From: Tigriopus japonicus
Lineage: Eukaryota > Arthropoda > Copepoda > Harpacticoida > Harpacticidae
Reading direction: 5' to 3'
Assembly (NCBI GenBank): GCA_010645155.1
Contig: JAAGOF010000064.1
Location: 2,118,612 to 2,182,611, forward strand
DNA length: 64,000 bases
Position 1 is the first letter of the stretch. Each line of letters starts with the position of its first letter. A program made the position numbers and the translations under genes. The notes under the pieces were generated by a model, which saw only the letters and a list, made by a program, of their open reading frames with translations, did not search any database and was not told where the DNA came from. Shown piece after piece: positions 25,821-37,525 of the stretch.

Positions 25821-28800
25821 CTGCGTATGAAATGTCGACACCTGAAAAAGTGTCCAACTTGCGTTGAAAATGAAGCCCATAACCCGCGAGCTTGAAAGAT
25901 TTATTGCGGCCATAAATCAATGCGGAACAATAACGAAACTTCAACGATGATGACTCTCACCTACAATCAATATGATTCATTGTACATTGCTCCACTTTGA
26001 GTATTGGCTTGTTCTTAGTTATGTGTGGTTTGGCCGAATTGTTGTCCGTAGCCCTGACCTCAGTGGAACGAGTCCTTTTCAGACAAGGGGAGGAGGACAC
26101 AGTTCCATAATTAAGCTCCGTGCATTTGGCACACCACCGTGTAATGTATCTGGCCCTGAAGGTCGAATAATCTGGCCATTAAGTCAAGATCCATTGTAAA
26201 GTAAAGCGCAGCACAGAGGAGGCAATGGTCGAAAAGGCTCATTTGAATACAGATCTTTGACTTTGAGTCCCTCTTCTTGGATTAAAAGGCTTGATCTTGA
26301 TTGCCGTACGACGGTGTTACTTTCAATCAAGTACAAAAGGCAAATAAAAACAAGTTGTTGAAAGGCAAATTAGTGCCATAAACCGAACTCTTGGAAAGTG
26401 CCAGTTCAACTTGTAACAGTTTTGGTCTTATACCTGCTTGGAAAAAGTTGGTCCATTCTGTTTCAAGCGGAACCATATTCCAATTACTACGGTGGATTCG
26501 ACTAGTAGGACATTTCATCATTTTTGGAACGTGTTCCAATTCCATTACATCTCCAGCGCTCTAGAATGTCGCTCTCTTTCTCTCTGGTTGGTCGTTTCCT
26601 TGGCGTGTCTCAGACTCTTTCCGCTCTGTTTTTATGGGTCTCATTTTCCAAACACATGTGGGCCACCATGGATCATTGAATATGGTGGTGCTTCATGGAA
26701 CGAACCAACAGAGCCTTTTGGATTTGGACTCGGAGCCATTTGGCACTCAGGCCCAAAGGGGATCAAATTGAAAATTCTCACCCAAATGACACTGAAAGGC
26801 AACAAATGAACCAAATTGGAACTTATCGTCAGATGGTGTGAGAGCTGTCCAAATTTTCCACTGCACAATGGAACTAGATGATCAAGGATCTCTAAATGTG
26901 AATCTTGGTGGAATCTTGAAACGAACAAAAGAGGGACAAAATGTGTCTCAATCACTAGACGAGTGTTGAAAGAAAAAGAAATGTCAATTTGTGTCAATTT
27001 TATTCAAAAAGAAATCACGGCAGCAAAACAACATGACTTTTATTAGGACTCTGCATTTGAGAAAAGGGCATAACGTTTTCAAGTACCTTGAACATCCTGA
27101 TCGAGTTGATGGTTCCAGTTGGTCGAGTTCCGCTCGTTGTCTCACTGAGCTGCTCTTTAAAGTTACGAATCCATCTCCTGTGGAAGCTCTAAAAAGCCCA
27201 TAAATTCTTTATACCCATGGAATGGGTTGTACTACACCAAAAATGGGCATAAAAACGCAAGTTGCTTTTCAAAATCCGGGTTGTTTCCAACGGAGCATTT
27301 AAGGGCTCGGCTTCCTCAATCTTGAGTGAACCCTCGAAAATTCTCAACACAAGAAGGTGCGATGGATAAGGCGGGGAAGTTTTTGGGGACTGAACTGTGG
27401 ATTATAGGTCTGACAAGTTTGCACAAAGCCGGATAATTTAGCGTAGTATTCAGAGGGCAAAAACTTTCCCGCTTGAGAGTGGAGTCCCTGTTGTCAACTT
27501 TTAAAGCTTTTAGCAATTTCCGCAAGATTAATTGCTCTGGAGTCTTCAGTCAAGTTTTTCTACCAGCTCGCCAGACAAGTTTCTTCGAATCAAAAAAACA
27601 AGCAGCCTTTGTTTATACCATAAATTGACTTCATCCAGAATCTATGAACTGCACTACTGCTTAAATGCTCTGCTCTTAGAATGCCATTTGTGCCCCGGTT
27701 TCAAGTGGGAAAAGCCCTTTTCTACTAGAAAGTTAGGTACAGAGGGACTTTTCTTTTGTGATTAAGAAGGCTACTCAAAAACGGAAGGAGCATGAATGAC
27801 ACAAAGCCACCACTATTTGCTTGTCTTTGAAGATTTCTGCCTCAAAAGATTTGCAAATTAACAAAATTAGTGGTGTTGGCTAACATAAACATAACGTCTT
27901 TTGATATGTACTCTCATAATTTTCAAAGTAAAATATGAGAGCTTATACGTAGTTTGGGTTCAATTTGCAAAATTGACCGGCTTTTTGCGTGGTTGGACGA
28001 AGTTCACTTCATTTGAGAATTGTCAGATTCGGACTTTTTCAAATCCTCTTGAAAACTTTATTTTTATCATCGTCACAGAGCCTTTTCTTCAAAATTACGC
28101 ATGAAATATAGTTTGAGAATCATAGTAAGGGCAGGTTCAATGGCCATGAATGAATGTATTGGGAAATACGTATACGTAGACCCCCGAAAGTTTGTGCGTC
28201 GTAAATTGGTGTCCTCCCTAGGTATTTATTTGCATACATAAACAACTGGGTGTCAGAAATAGTCTGGAACCTCCAAACATTAAATACCTGCTTCAAAGGG
28301 TTTCGGGCAGGAATGAGGAGAGCCGTTTAACATCGGGTGGGCATAAATAATTCAGCTTGTTACACAGCACAGACTCGGCTATCTCACCTGTCACTCCAGT
28401 TTGATCGACATCAAAGAGCTTTGTGGTGATGGCGAAACTTTTTTCTCACATTTTTGTCGCTCTCCAAGGAATGAAGATTGTATACAGACTTACATGTCAG
28501 CTCCCTAATCTCACCATGTGCTGTGGTACGAATTCAACAATCACAGTTTCCTACTCCTTGGGGGAGCTGCTCCATGTTCCTATTTAACCATTCATAATCT
28601 GAATGAATTATTCCTCTCATTATTTGACGTCCTTTTTAACGTTTGCCCCTTTTGAGACAGATGAATTTCTTATTGCAAACCAAAGTAGATGTGGATTTTA
28701 GAAATAGTACGAGGAACTGATATTCCTTGTCCCTTAGAGTGCTAACGTGTTGAGTTCCAGGAAGTGGATCTAATGGAATAACGTCGCTTTGGCAATACTG

Positions 28801-31412
28801 TTGTACTCTTTCCTGGCGACAACAAAGTATGAATGGCACTTAGAAATGTGATACTAAGTAACATTTTGTTTGCAAAACAAATGCAAATGGGATAAAGCGG
28901 TGAGGTCAATAAGTTACTCAAGATGTAACATCAACAAATTGTTCCACCCACCATCTACCTAAATATGAAAAATGAATTAAATTTTCTGGAATAGACTTTT
29001 CTTCTCACCTAGCTATCCCGTCACTGTCACTTGGCTTTCAACCTTCAAAGAGGCATGTCAATCGACGACACACAATTTTGAGCCTTAGGATACGCTCCTT
29101 TAAAAAAAAGAGGACACTTCAGACCCCCATGGAACAAAAGAGGTCTCCTTCCTTGTCATCATGCATCATTGAGAAACAAACTCTGAACAACTTAACAACT
29201 CATTCTTGAGCAAAAACCAAGTTCTTTCATTTCACGCTCCAATCTCTGCTACCGGAAAGAAACTAGTGGAGTGCTTTTTGCACCCTGTTTGTCCGATATA
29301 GTGGCCAATTTCGGTTTTGTGAGAAGTCGACCACGTCTCCCCAAGGCTTTTATTTTGTTTCCAAAGCTTGAAAGCTGACGTGGACCTTGAGATTGCGCAG
29401 TATTTACCTTGATCTCCCTCCACAACTTGGATGGCGAGGCCAAGTCAGGAGAAATCCATGCCTCTTCGTCTTTTTATGATGTATCCAAGTGTCAATTTCT
29501 ACCCAAACTTTCCAAACTTGAACCATAAAATCCATCAGGGAAAGGATGGATCTAAGCCCCTACACATAAACGGCGAAGCCCAATGGGATTGTGAGGAGAG
29601 GTACAAAATCTGGAGTCTGTGCATGCAGGCACGTTTCGAAAAACATTCCAAAGTCTATCTTACTTAAGCTATTGTGACACGGCTCAAAGGCTCGTAGATG
29701 GAGACAGTGATTGACGGGAACGTATTCATCTCCAGTACATGGAAACCCCCGGTTGAGTTTTGTCGAAAGTTGCTTGCCTACTTTTGTGTTCTGGTTTTCA
29801 CGTGAAAAAAGCATGGGCCTCATAATTTTGTTTATTTCCAGGATTGTTGTTGATTGAGGCAAGCTTTTCCACATCATGGAAGCTCGGTGACTAACACAAG
29901 CAATATGTTATTCCGGACGCTAAGCAGAGACCGAAGAGGAGAAAAAAAACAAACGTAATCAAGGTGCTCGACGACATTCCGCCCTTGTGGCTTTTGATGT
30001 GGTTTTATGGCAACAACAAGGTCCTCATTTAATGTGAGCCCTTATCATCAAAGGCAGGGAGACCCTCTCGTCTTGATATCTGTTGGGTGGGTTTAGTAAA
30101 ACGAAAGGGGGAACCAAGGAAAATTCGGTAAGCACTAGGAGGAAATGCTTCCGTGCCCTGGCAAATCTCAGTTGTGGCCCATCTCAGAGCTCCTATTTAC
30201 ATCGGCATAGTCATCAACATCATCATCATTCTCGCCTAGAATCCAGAGGAGTTTTCACGAGGCTGCAGCCTCGGTTTTTGGACACAAAAGGCATGGCAAA
30301 AGCCCTTCTCACGATTCAAAATGGAGAGGAGGAGAAAACAATGAGACAGTGCCTGAGAAGCTTATCGCATCGATTCTCCCCTGCCAATCTTCCTTTAAGA
30401 AAGCAGAACTGAGTGAGTGCATCAGAAGCAATAGTGGGAGGTCCGAGTGCAGACAAATATCTCAAAGCCATTTCATAAATTTCGACTCCCTCTGGAGACA
30501 GATGCACTGTCCCAAGGATACTTTTTCATTCTACCTTCCGAGTACCTTGCTCTTCAAGAGCTCGTTTTTTGAAGACTCGGCGCTCTTGTCTCGTGAGTGG
30601 CCTTTTTCAGGAATCAACGAAAGGACAAAACCTAGAGAGCCCTTCTTGGCACAACTCAATAAAAACCATGAAGCATAAAATTACCACCTTGGAATACTTG
30701 AGCACTTCTTTGGAACGAATTGTGTGACTTTTGCGTCGTAAGACTTGGATTACAAAGTCCAAAGAATTGTCGAGAAGTCAAGACAGAATTTGCAAGACGT
30801 TGTCACCTCTCACCTTTGTTGAAATGCATGCACAAAGGCAAGTTTACCAAGAAAGACATAATCTGTGGAAGGAGATCTCCAAACTGAATTGGAATCCAGT
30901 CCTCAAATGTGTCGAGAAATTCTTGTTTGGAGCTTGATCTTCAGCAGTCTTCTCTAATTTGAATTAAAGGATCTTTCCTGAAAGCACTGCCACCTTCACG
31001 TTCCTAAGGCAAAATCTTGACGCCTCTTTTTGAACAGAAATCGATTATGATGCTCACATGATAATGAGAAACAATGATTTGTTTCTTTACGGCATTAAAA
31101 GAAGATATATCCACATGGATGACGCCATCTGCGCCTTCTCTCTGATTATGGAAAATGTCAACTACCTTCCTTGAAACAGTTTTCCTTGAGAGCATAAGAG
31201 CAAAATTTGGATGAAAATATACCTTACCAAAGCAGAAACAACAATACATCTAAATCAAATGACTCGAACGATGACTGAAAAAGATTAAATGTTCTCCTTC
31301 GATCAATACTCCTAGAAGCCTCTTGGCTTCAAGAAGAGAGCAAAACCAAAAGCCAAGACAAGTAATGAGCCGAAAACTAACTGGGATATGACTGAACCAG
31401 CAATGTCCATCA

Positions 31413-33143
31413 ATGCCCAAAAGCGTCAACATGAGCAATCTTTATCTTCGGTGTCGTCCTCGAGCCCATCAAGATACTTGGATCACCCCGAGGTCGTCGG
31501 GAACAACACCCAGAAGTTTGCCACCGTTTTTCAAAACCGCTGTGATATCTTTTGGCCCATCTTCGCGTTGGTGCTTATTTTTGGTTCTTTTTCTCTTGGC
31601 CACTTGTCCCACGATGACAGATGAAGCCAAGCACCGCCTCAATAAGCACCATCATCACCGTCACAGGCATCGACACTTGAGGACCGGGACAAGCTTAGAC
31701 GGTGGCAGCAACTTTCCCTACTTGGGCGCTCGGGCTTTAATGGATAACAAGATGAGGTCCAGCCGGGGAAAATACACTATGAAAGAAGAAGTGGTTCGCC
31801 GGATTGAAATCGATCATCCCTGTAAGCTTACCACCACAGCCGTCAAGGTCACATTTCCGGGCATGAAAAGTGAGGTCCTGGTCAGTTTTCTTGGCTACAA
31901 GGAACCTAATCTGATGTTCGTCAACCGATGCAAGGGGCTGTGCTCCAGTGATGCCATTGGCAAAGTGGCTTGTGTGCCCACCAAGCGGACTTGGAAAAAA
32001 GTGAACATGCAGCTCAAAACCCAGGTCCTGGGGCGAGATGCGAAGGAAAAAGCGAAAGAACTAATGCTGGAGGACCACACCGAGTGTGGCTGCCAGTGCC
32101 TAACTATGTCCCCGTCTCAGTGTATACGGCCAGAGTTGTTCAACAACGAAACGTGTTCTTGCGCCTGTGATAATTCAGTCTACCGGAGAGATCAGCTCCA
32201 GTGTGAGGCCTATTCTGACCGAAAATGGGACGTGGCCACGTGCTCCTGTCGCCATGTGGATGAGACCATTCCTCCTGCCGGAGGCTCCCTCAATATCATG
32301 ACCCCTGCTCGCGGTGATGACCTGCCTCGTGGACATCAAGTGGACCCACCCAGTAGTGGTTGTTCCGAGTGCTTCCATTGCCTGGGCTTGGCCAAAGGGT
32401 ATGGAAAAAGCAGCATCGAGGCCATGTCTCAATCCGCTTCGGGAGACATGATCGCCAAGAATAGCTGGACCATCATTGCCGTGTGTTCCATTACAATATG
32501 TGTGCTGGGGACCACGACCCTTTACTATTGGCGCAAAACGAAACAAATGAGCGAGGAGCTTCATCATAAATCTAATTCACCTTTGATGCTCCACGACTTT
32601 GGGGAAATGAAATCCATGGATGAGGTCGACCTTGGGTTTCAAGACCCTAGCTTTGAGTGCATGCTGGCGGATGCTGTGACCTCGAACAGACCTGAATACA
32701 TTCTCAAAGAATTAGCCTCGCCTCCTCCCAGAGGCCGGACGAGACATCTAGAAAAGTCCAACTCCATGACCGAATTGGACATTCAACATTTGCCTGTCGT
32801 CGATGTCAAGCGAGAAAAGGGAACCAAAAGAAATGGAGATGTCGTAAATGCCTCCACAACGAGGGCATCTGGCTCCACCAACAATACCACCACGACAACC
32901 ACGACCACGGCAGCAACTACGTACAAATCCAACAGTTTAGGCAGGACCAATCACTCGAAGAGAACAAATCGATCCTCAAAGAGCCGCAACAAATCTAATG
33001 GTGGGCATGCGTCCTATTGTCAGGACCACTATCAGCCTGATCATATCCAGGGGTGCCTTGAAAATGGGGCAGATCTCGAGCAAGATTCGCCTCAATTGAG
33101 CTCACGTGCAAGCAGTTTGAATCGGCCAAGGATTTCCACTTGA
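31413..33143 (+). CDS. Membrane-anchored PDGF/VEGF-domain protein
   Basis: This is an uninterrupted 576-codon frame. In order it shows: a basic N-terminus; a hydrophobic stretch at about 53-65 (signal peptide or anchor); a histidine-rich patch at about 79-88 (HHHHRHRHRH); a PDGF/VEGF cystine-knot domain at about 137-229; a cysteine-rich tail at about 235-290 with CSCAC- and CSC-type motifs like those after the VEGF-C and PVF growth-factor domains; one transmembrane helix at about 352-374; and a cytoplasmic tail of about 200 residues with a Thr-rich run and a basic Ser/Arg/Lys region. Domain cysteines are C137, C173, C177, C187, C225, C227 and C229. The RCKGLC core replaces the usual RCxGCC. 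The inferred role is a ligand for a PVR/VEGFR-type receptor tyrosine kinase. The presence of a C-terminal membrane anchor is unusual for the family. The start is uncertain because an overlapping frame (31388-31624) offers an alternative hydrophobic leader. It could instead be another cystine-knot protein, but the domain order favours PVF/VEGF-C. Confidence 0.83.
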   Translation: MPKSVNMSNLYLRCRPRAHQDTWITPRSSGTTPRSLPPFFKTAVISFGPSSRWCLFLVLFLLATCPTMTDEAKHRLNKHHHHRHRHRHLRTGTSLDGGSNFPYLGARALMDNKMRSSRGKYTMKEEVVRRIEIDHPCKLTTTAVKVTFPGMKSEVLVSFLGYKEPNLMFVNRCKGLCSSDAIGKVACVPTKRTWKKVNMQLKTQVLGRDAKEKAKELMLEDHTECGCQCLTMSPSQCIRPELFNNETCSCACDNSVYRRDQLQCEAYSDRKWDVATCSCRHVDETIPPAGGSLNIMTPARGDDLPRGHQVDPPSSGCSECFHCLGLAKGYGKSSIEAMSQSASGDMIAKNSWTIIAVCSITICVLGTTTLYYWRKTKQMSEELHHKSNSPLMLHDFGEMKSMDEVDLGFQDPSFECMLADAVTSNRPEYILKELASPPPRGRTRHLEKSNSMTELDIQHLPVVDVKREKGTKRNGDVVNASTTRASGSTNNTTTTTTTTAATTYKSNSLGRTNHSKRTNRSSKSRNKSNGGHASYCQDHYQPDHIQGCLENGADLEQDSPQLSSRASSLNRPRIST

Positions 33144-33696
33144 GGCTTACTGGTTTCTTCTTTAAGATCATTTGTCAAGGTTCCCAAACCCATAAACTTT
33201 TACTCGCGTTATCCTTTTTGGACCTGTGCTGTCTCGATGACCAAACGATAAAGTACAATCAAAGATACCAAAGATTGAAAGAAAACAAAGGTTTGAATTT
33301 GGAGGTCTCTTGTGATAAGACCTTTCACTCGATCTCTCAGTCTCAGTGAGTTCTGTTCAGCATTGCTTTAAGAGGCCTTAAGACGGGTTTTCAGGCATCT
33401 TGTCATTCTAAAGACAAGGGTGTCGGGAAGATCAGTCCCCTAATTAAAGGTCCTTAAGGAAACACTCATTGGCGGCATATGCGGCAATCACTTTTCTTAA
33501 CAACAAGTTACAAATGTTCGATCAGGCGCCAACAACTTTCTTGCGTTGAGCCTTTTTGTTGTTGAACAACCTTAAACAAGTTGAAAGATGGAAATGATCT
33601 TGAAACGATTTTACATCGCGGCACATGAGTTAAAGGACTTGAACAAAGCCTCCTTGCCTGAACCTTTCAGAGTAGAACACCCCGAAAGAACAGTTT

Positions 33697-33702
33697 AATA
33701 AA
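33697..33702 (+). promoter_or_regulatory. Candidate poly(A) signal of PDGF/VEGF-like gene
   Basis: This is an AATAAA noted on the + strand downstream of the stop, giving a 3' UTR of about 550-570 bp. The region 33144-34556 otherwise holds nothing I recognise. Confidence 0.4.
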
Positions 33703-34563
33703 CAACAGAGCTTCAAATTTAAACCTTTGCGTGTCTTTGGATGTGAAGTATCTGTATTGAATAATTTTCAAAAAGAAAACATGCTGGTTTTCTTATCTGC
33801 CCTAGTTGGAGATACTGGACAATGTTTTATGTGTGACTTAAGTTGTCAAGCTTCGATAGTTTAAAGATTGGTGCAACAAAAGTAGTGATGATCCTGGGAT
33901 AGAAAGACCTTTTCTTGCTCTTACTTGTTACCATTACAAGACAAATTTAGCTCAAGCGCGATAATTTTCAGGTCCTTGAGGACTATAAAGGGGCTAACAC
34001 ATCAAAACATGTAATCAACGACATATTGATATTACAAATCACATAATCAGAAACTTCAGTTTCCAGTAATTTTGTTAGGTTATAATCTATGACCAAAACC
34101 AAGCCTTTTTACCTTACCCACATCAACAAAATTTAAAAAAACATCTTGAATAGACGTGCCCCTGTTATTAACCATCCCAAAGCCTTGATACTTGAGATAA
34201 AACAATCTTCTGAAATAGTCCTTTCACTTTTTTTAGACAACCACGATTTTATTTTCAACAAAAGAAGTGTTTTCACGCTTGTCCTTAAATCTACTGATCT
34301 TTCAAATACTAAAGCTTGGCAGCCCTAGTCACATATTACCGAACATAGGCCACTCAATGTATTCTCCGAGATATCCATTGCTAACCATTTCGAGGTCTGT
34401 GAATTTGGAATGCTGTTATCTGTTGGTCCAAACTAATCTCGTTTATCAGTCTCACAGATAAAACAATGGAGCAAAATTAAGTGGTTTAAAACACAACCAT
34501 TGGGTAGAATACAACTCTCAAATTCATTTATGCATGAATTGAACGTCCCCCTATTGCGTTAGC

Positions 34564-35024
34564 CAAGAAGCACTGAAAACTGGAGTGGGAGGCTAACGGT
34601 GAGAATTATGATTTCCAGAAGGATTATTTCATTTTTCAATTATTGCGTTCTTCTGCAAACGAGACCTGGCTTGTATTCAGTAAGCGACGTATTTCAATTT
34701 TCAGCTCAATCGAATGGCGGAGTGAAAAGTTGTGCCTTCTCAAACTTATGTACTGAAGAGAGCATAGAATGAATGGATTCGCCCTTTTGTGGTAAAGCAA
34801 TTACCAGAAAAGGACTCGTTCATTCATTCCCGGTAGAATTTGCACTGAACTTTGAGAGAGCATAACTTTTGACTCCTACGTTTGGTTGAGCTGAAAATTG
34901 AAATACGTATTCTTATCAACATAGGCAAAGTCTCATTTGCAGAAGAACGTAATTGAACTACTCCTACTGGAAATCATGATTCCTGTCGTTAGCCTCCCAG
35001 TCCAGTGAAATTCAGTGGTTCTTG
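34564..35024. mobile_element. Inverted-repeat element (MITE-like) with 7-bp target duplication
   Basis: The two ends are inverted copies of about 200 bp each: one begins caagaagcactga and the other, read on the opposite strand, caagaaccactga. Both continue with a shared gggaggctaacg block and a shared atttcaattttcagctcaa block. The direct repeat cgttagc flanks the element at 34557-34563 and 35025-35031. There is no coding capacity. This is a non-autonomous DNA transposon or foldback element; the superfamily is unclear, though 7-8 bp duplications suggest hAT-like. Confidence 0.7.
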
Positions 35025-35031
35025 CGTTAGC

Positions 35032-36698
35032 TTATCTTTTCTTTGGCCCATTCTACATTGAGCCTTTCCAAGACCATCAGCAAATTGTCAGCACAGATAA
35101 AAAATCATTCGCTAAAGCGACAGAACGTGGAATGTCAATCTGTCAAAAAAAGTGGGTTCCATTTTGAAACAAGTTTCAAAAGTTTCAAATTTCCTGTATA
35201 CAAACATACTCTACTTCTCTCTTAGTATTTCAAATCTGGAATATATTTCTATGAAAACAACAAATAACAACTTTATTAATCCATAGTATTAAGAAATCCT
35301 TGATTAATCATAGGTCATGATAGGTTGCGAATAATGCAAGCCAACATTCATACAATTACTGAATTTTGATGTTGATTGTTTAATAATTTGCAAGACGAAT
35401 CATCCCGTTCAAATGATATCTTGCTTGTGGTAAATCCCATTGCCTGTGGCTTCAACTGAAATAGTGGAGTTTAAGAAATGTATTTTTAACTCCTTGAAAG
35501 GCAAAATATGCGTAAAATAGGTCAAAGTGGTACATAACATCATAACAAGAGCGGCCGAAAATACCTAATTAAGTATGAAAAATTTATTTGAATTATTTTG
35601 CTATTTTGAGGAGATTTTGTACTTGGGCTTTTCTTCCAAAACTGAAGGAAAATTTCCGTTTTTCATTAAATTGTTTCAATAATGTTCATGATTTCAGAGA
35701 ATCTTTTAATAGTTTTTTTAAATCTATTTTTTTCGCAACAAATCTCTTGCAAAAATGTTATAGAAGAAACCTTTTATGATCACTTTTGATGGGCGATGTC
35801 GAACTAAAATCGAAATAAATATGCTGCAGAAAACTTCTATTTGCATTCTGGGCTCTCATTTGCACTGATTTGCATTTTCAGTCCTTTTTGCATGCTCATT
35901 TATTTGCGAAACTTTTTTTTGGAATATTGAGCAGAAAAACGTAATTTTCAAGGTAGTTTTAAAGATCAAGTATCAATTCTAAAAATGAATTATGGAAAAG
36001 TTGATTTGAGATTGGATACAAAAACATGTAATCTTGCAATCGCGTATTTTTTCATTTGATTTTTCTAAAACAAATTTCAGTAGATGTACCTTGACAAACA
36101 AAGTCAGTTCTAGTGTAAAGGACTTTAAGAACTGACAGATGCCAACATGGGAGTTTTTTTTCTTTTGAAATATACTCTTGTTTCCAAAATCATTGTTGTA
36201 AAAGTTGAAGCAACAAAGAAATTTGTTTTGGAAATGAATGATGAAAGAAAAAAATTTGTCCATATTAGATCAAGCTAGGATTAGAGGTTTATAGGGTTTT
36301 ATAGGAATAGGATTATCTACTGTAAGAAACTAAAGAGTGTGAGTAATAGCCCCGTAAGTCTTGAATCAACAACAAGACCCTAAAAACGACACAACAAGAA
36401 ATGCCCCCCTGAAGCATTCTTCTATTTGCATTCTAGGTCATTTTTATTAGCATTTTGAAGGGTATTTAACGCTAGTTTTTGATATCTCTTATAATCCCAG
36501 GCCTAATCATAAGTTTGGAACTGAATATTACATTAGTGGATTTTAATCTAAAACTGAAACTTTAAAATTGAAACTTTAACTTTAACACAACCCAAAATAT
36601 GTGGGCACGCTTTGAATATTTTCTTCAATCATTTAATTGCTTTTTCCTAAATATTGTTTCAATATATGGCCTTCTAAATCAAATACTTTTGTCGCTTT
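35032..36698. other. AT-rich intergenic DNA, no gene seen
   Basis: This is very AT-rich, with repeated tttgcat words at about 35820-35900 and 36410-36460 that may be eroded repeats. No coding signal is seen. Confidence 0.5.
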
Positions 36699-36707
36699 AA
36701 TCATAAC

Positions 36708-37525
36708 TAAGGGCAGGAACTTAGACGAATAAACTTATGCGTCTTCTTTCGTCTTTTTTACTCTTATTCGTCGCGATAGATTTATTCGTCTAATTTGGAT
36801 TTTATTCGTCTTTTTCGTCTAATCTGGCAATTTCACTCAACTTTTTCGTCTAATTAGTCAAAAATTGGATTTTTTTCGTTTTTTTTTTCTCAAATTTCAA
36901 AGCAAATAAACTTTTTAAAAGAGCAACTCCAAAAAATGGGCCAAAATAATAGTTTGATTGTGAGTTGCGTTATTGTACGAACAAAATATGATCCTTACTT
37001 ATATTTTAACTTGTAGAGTTTCCTGACAGACACAGAAAGAAAAGGTCACTATTGGATTGAAAAGGCTATGCTATGCTAACAAATAATGTGTCAACAAACC
37101 TGTTTCCAAATATTACTCTATTGAAAACGTTGAAATAAGGGTGGTTTTGAACTCTTGATTTTTTTAAATTTATATGTACCACTGACCATTTCTTGCTCAT
37201 TCGGCACTTTTCCGTTTGTTAACTTTGTTGATTTTGCCGTTTTGCACAAGGGGTTAGCTGTTCCCCTCAATTGGGGCACACATTTTGTCTACTTTATGGG
37301 CAGCTGTTTTAATCCTCTTTTTATCTTCTTTACATGCAATTCAATTGTCTTTTTTGCCGTGTAAGTTAGTTTCTTTTTCGCCTTTTTTGTCGTATTTGTC
37401 AGATTTTTTTTCGTCTTTTTTCGTCTAATGCAGCCTTTTATTCGTCTTTTTCGTCTAGTCGGGTACTTTTATTCACCTTTTTTCGTCTATTTTGACAGTT
37501 TTATTCGTCTTAACTTTCTGTATCA
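36708..37525. mobile_element. TTCGTC-rich inverted-repeat element with 9-bp target duplication
   Basis: The left end reads cttagacgaataaa and the right end, on the opposite strand, gttaagacgaataaa. The 9-bp direct repeat aatcataac flanks the element at 36699-36707 and 37526-37534. Just inside both ends are clusters of degenerate ttattcgtctttttcgtct units (36720-36880 and 37370-37510) in the same orientation. The middle is AT-rich and non-coding. The likely identity is a non-autonomous DNA transposon with subterminal repeats. Confidence 0.6.

Larger units (their letters stand above)
14850..31412. other. Long intergenic stretch without supportable genes
   Basis: Over about 16.5 kb I see only open frames of 154 codons or fewer, on both strands, overlapping one another, without family motifs or coherent exon chains. 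Microsatellites occur at about 15406-15440 (GGTT), 16089-16118 (ATC then AGT), 19911-19970 (TTCG/TACG) and 25791-25820 (GA). A strong donor-like site (aag, then gtaaga, at 20298) may end a non-coding first exon of the downstream PDGF/VEGF-like gene, but that is speculative. Regulatory DNA, non-coding RNA or small exons could be present and would not be visible to this kind of reading. Confidence 0.5.

Noticed and set aside
26438..26997. Overlapping plus- and minus-strand ORFs of about 120 codons
   Set aside because: Neither frame shows a family motif or plausible splice neighbours. They are mutual shadows in non-coding DNA.
15082..31249. Dozens of ORFs of 60-154 codons on both strands
   Set aside because: They overlap each other, lack recognisable domains or consistent splice-linked partners, and have composition typical of random frames.
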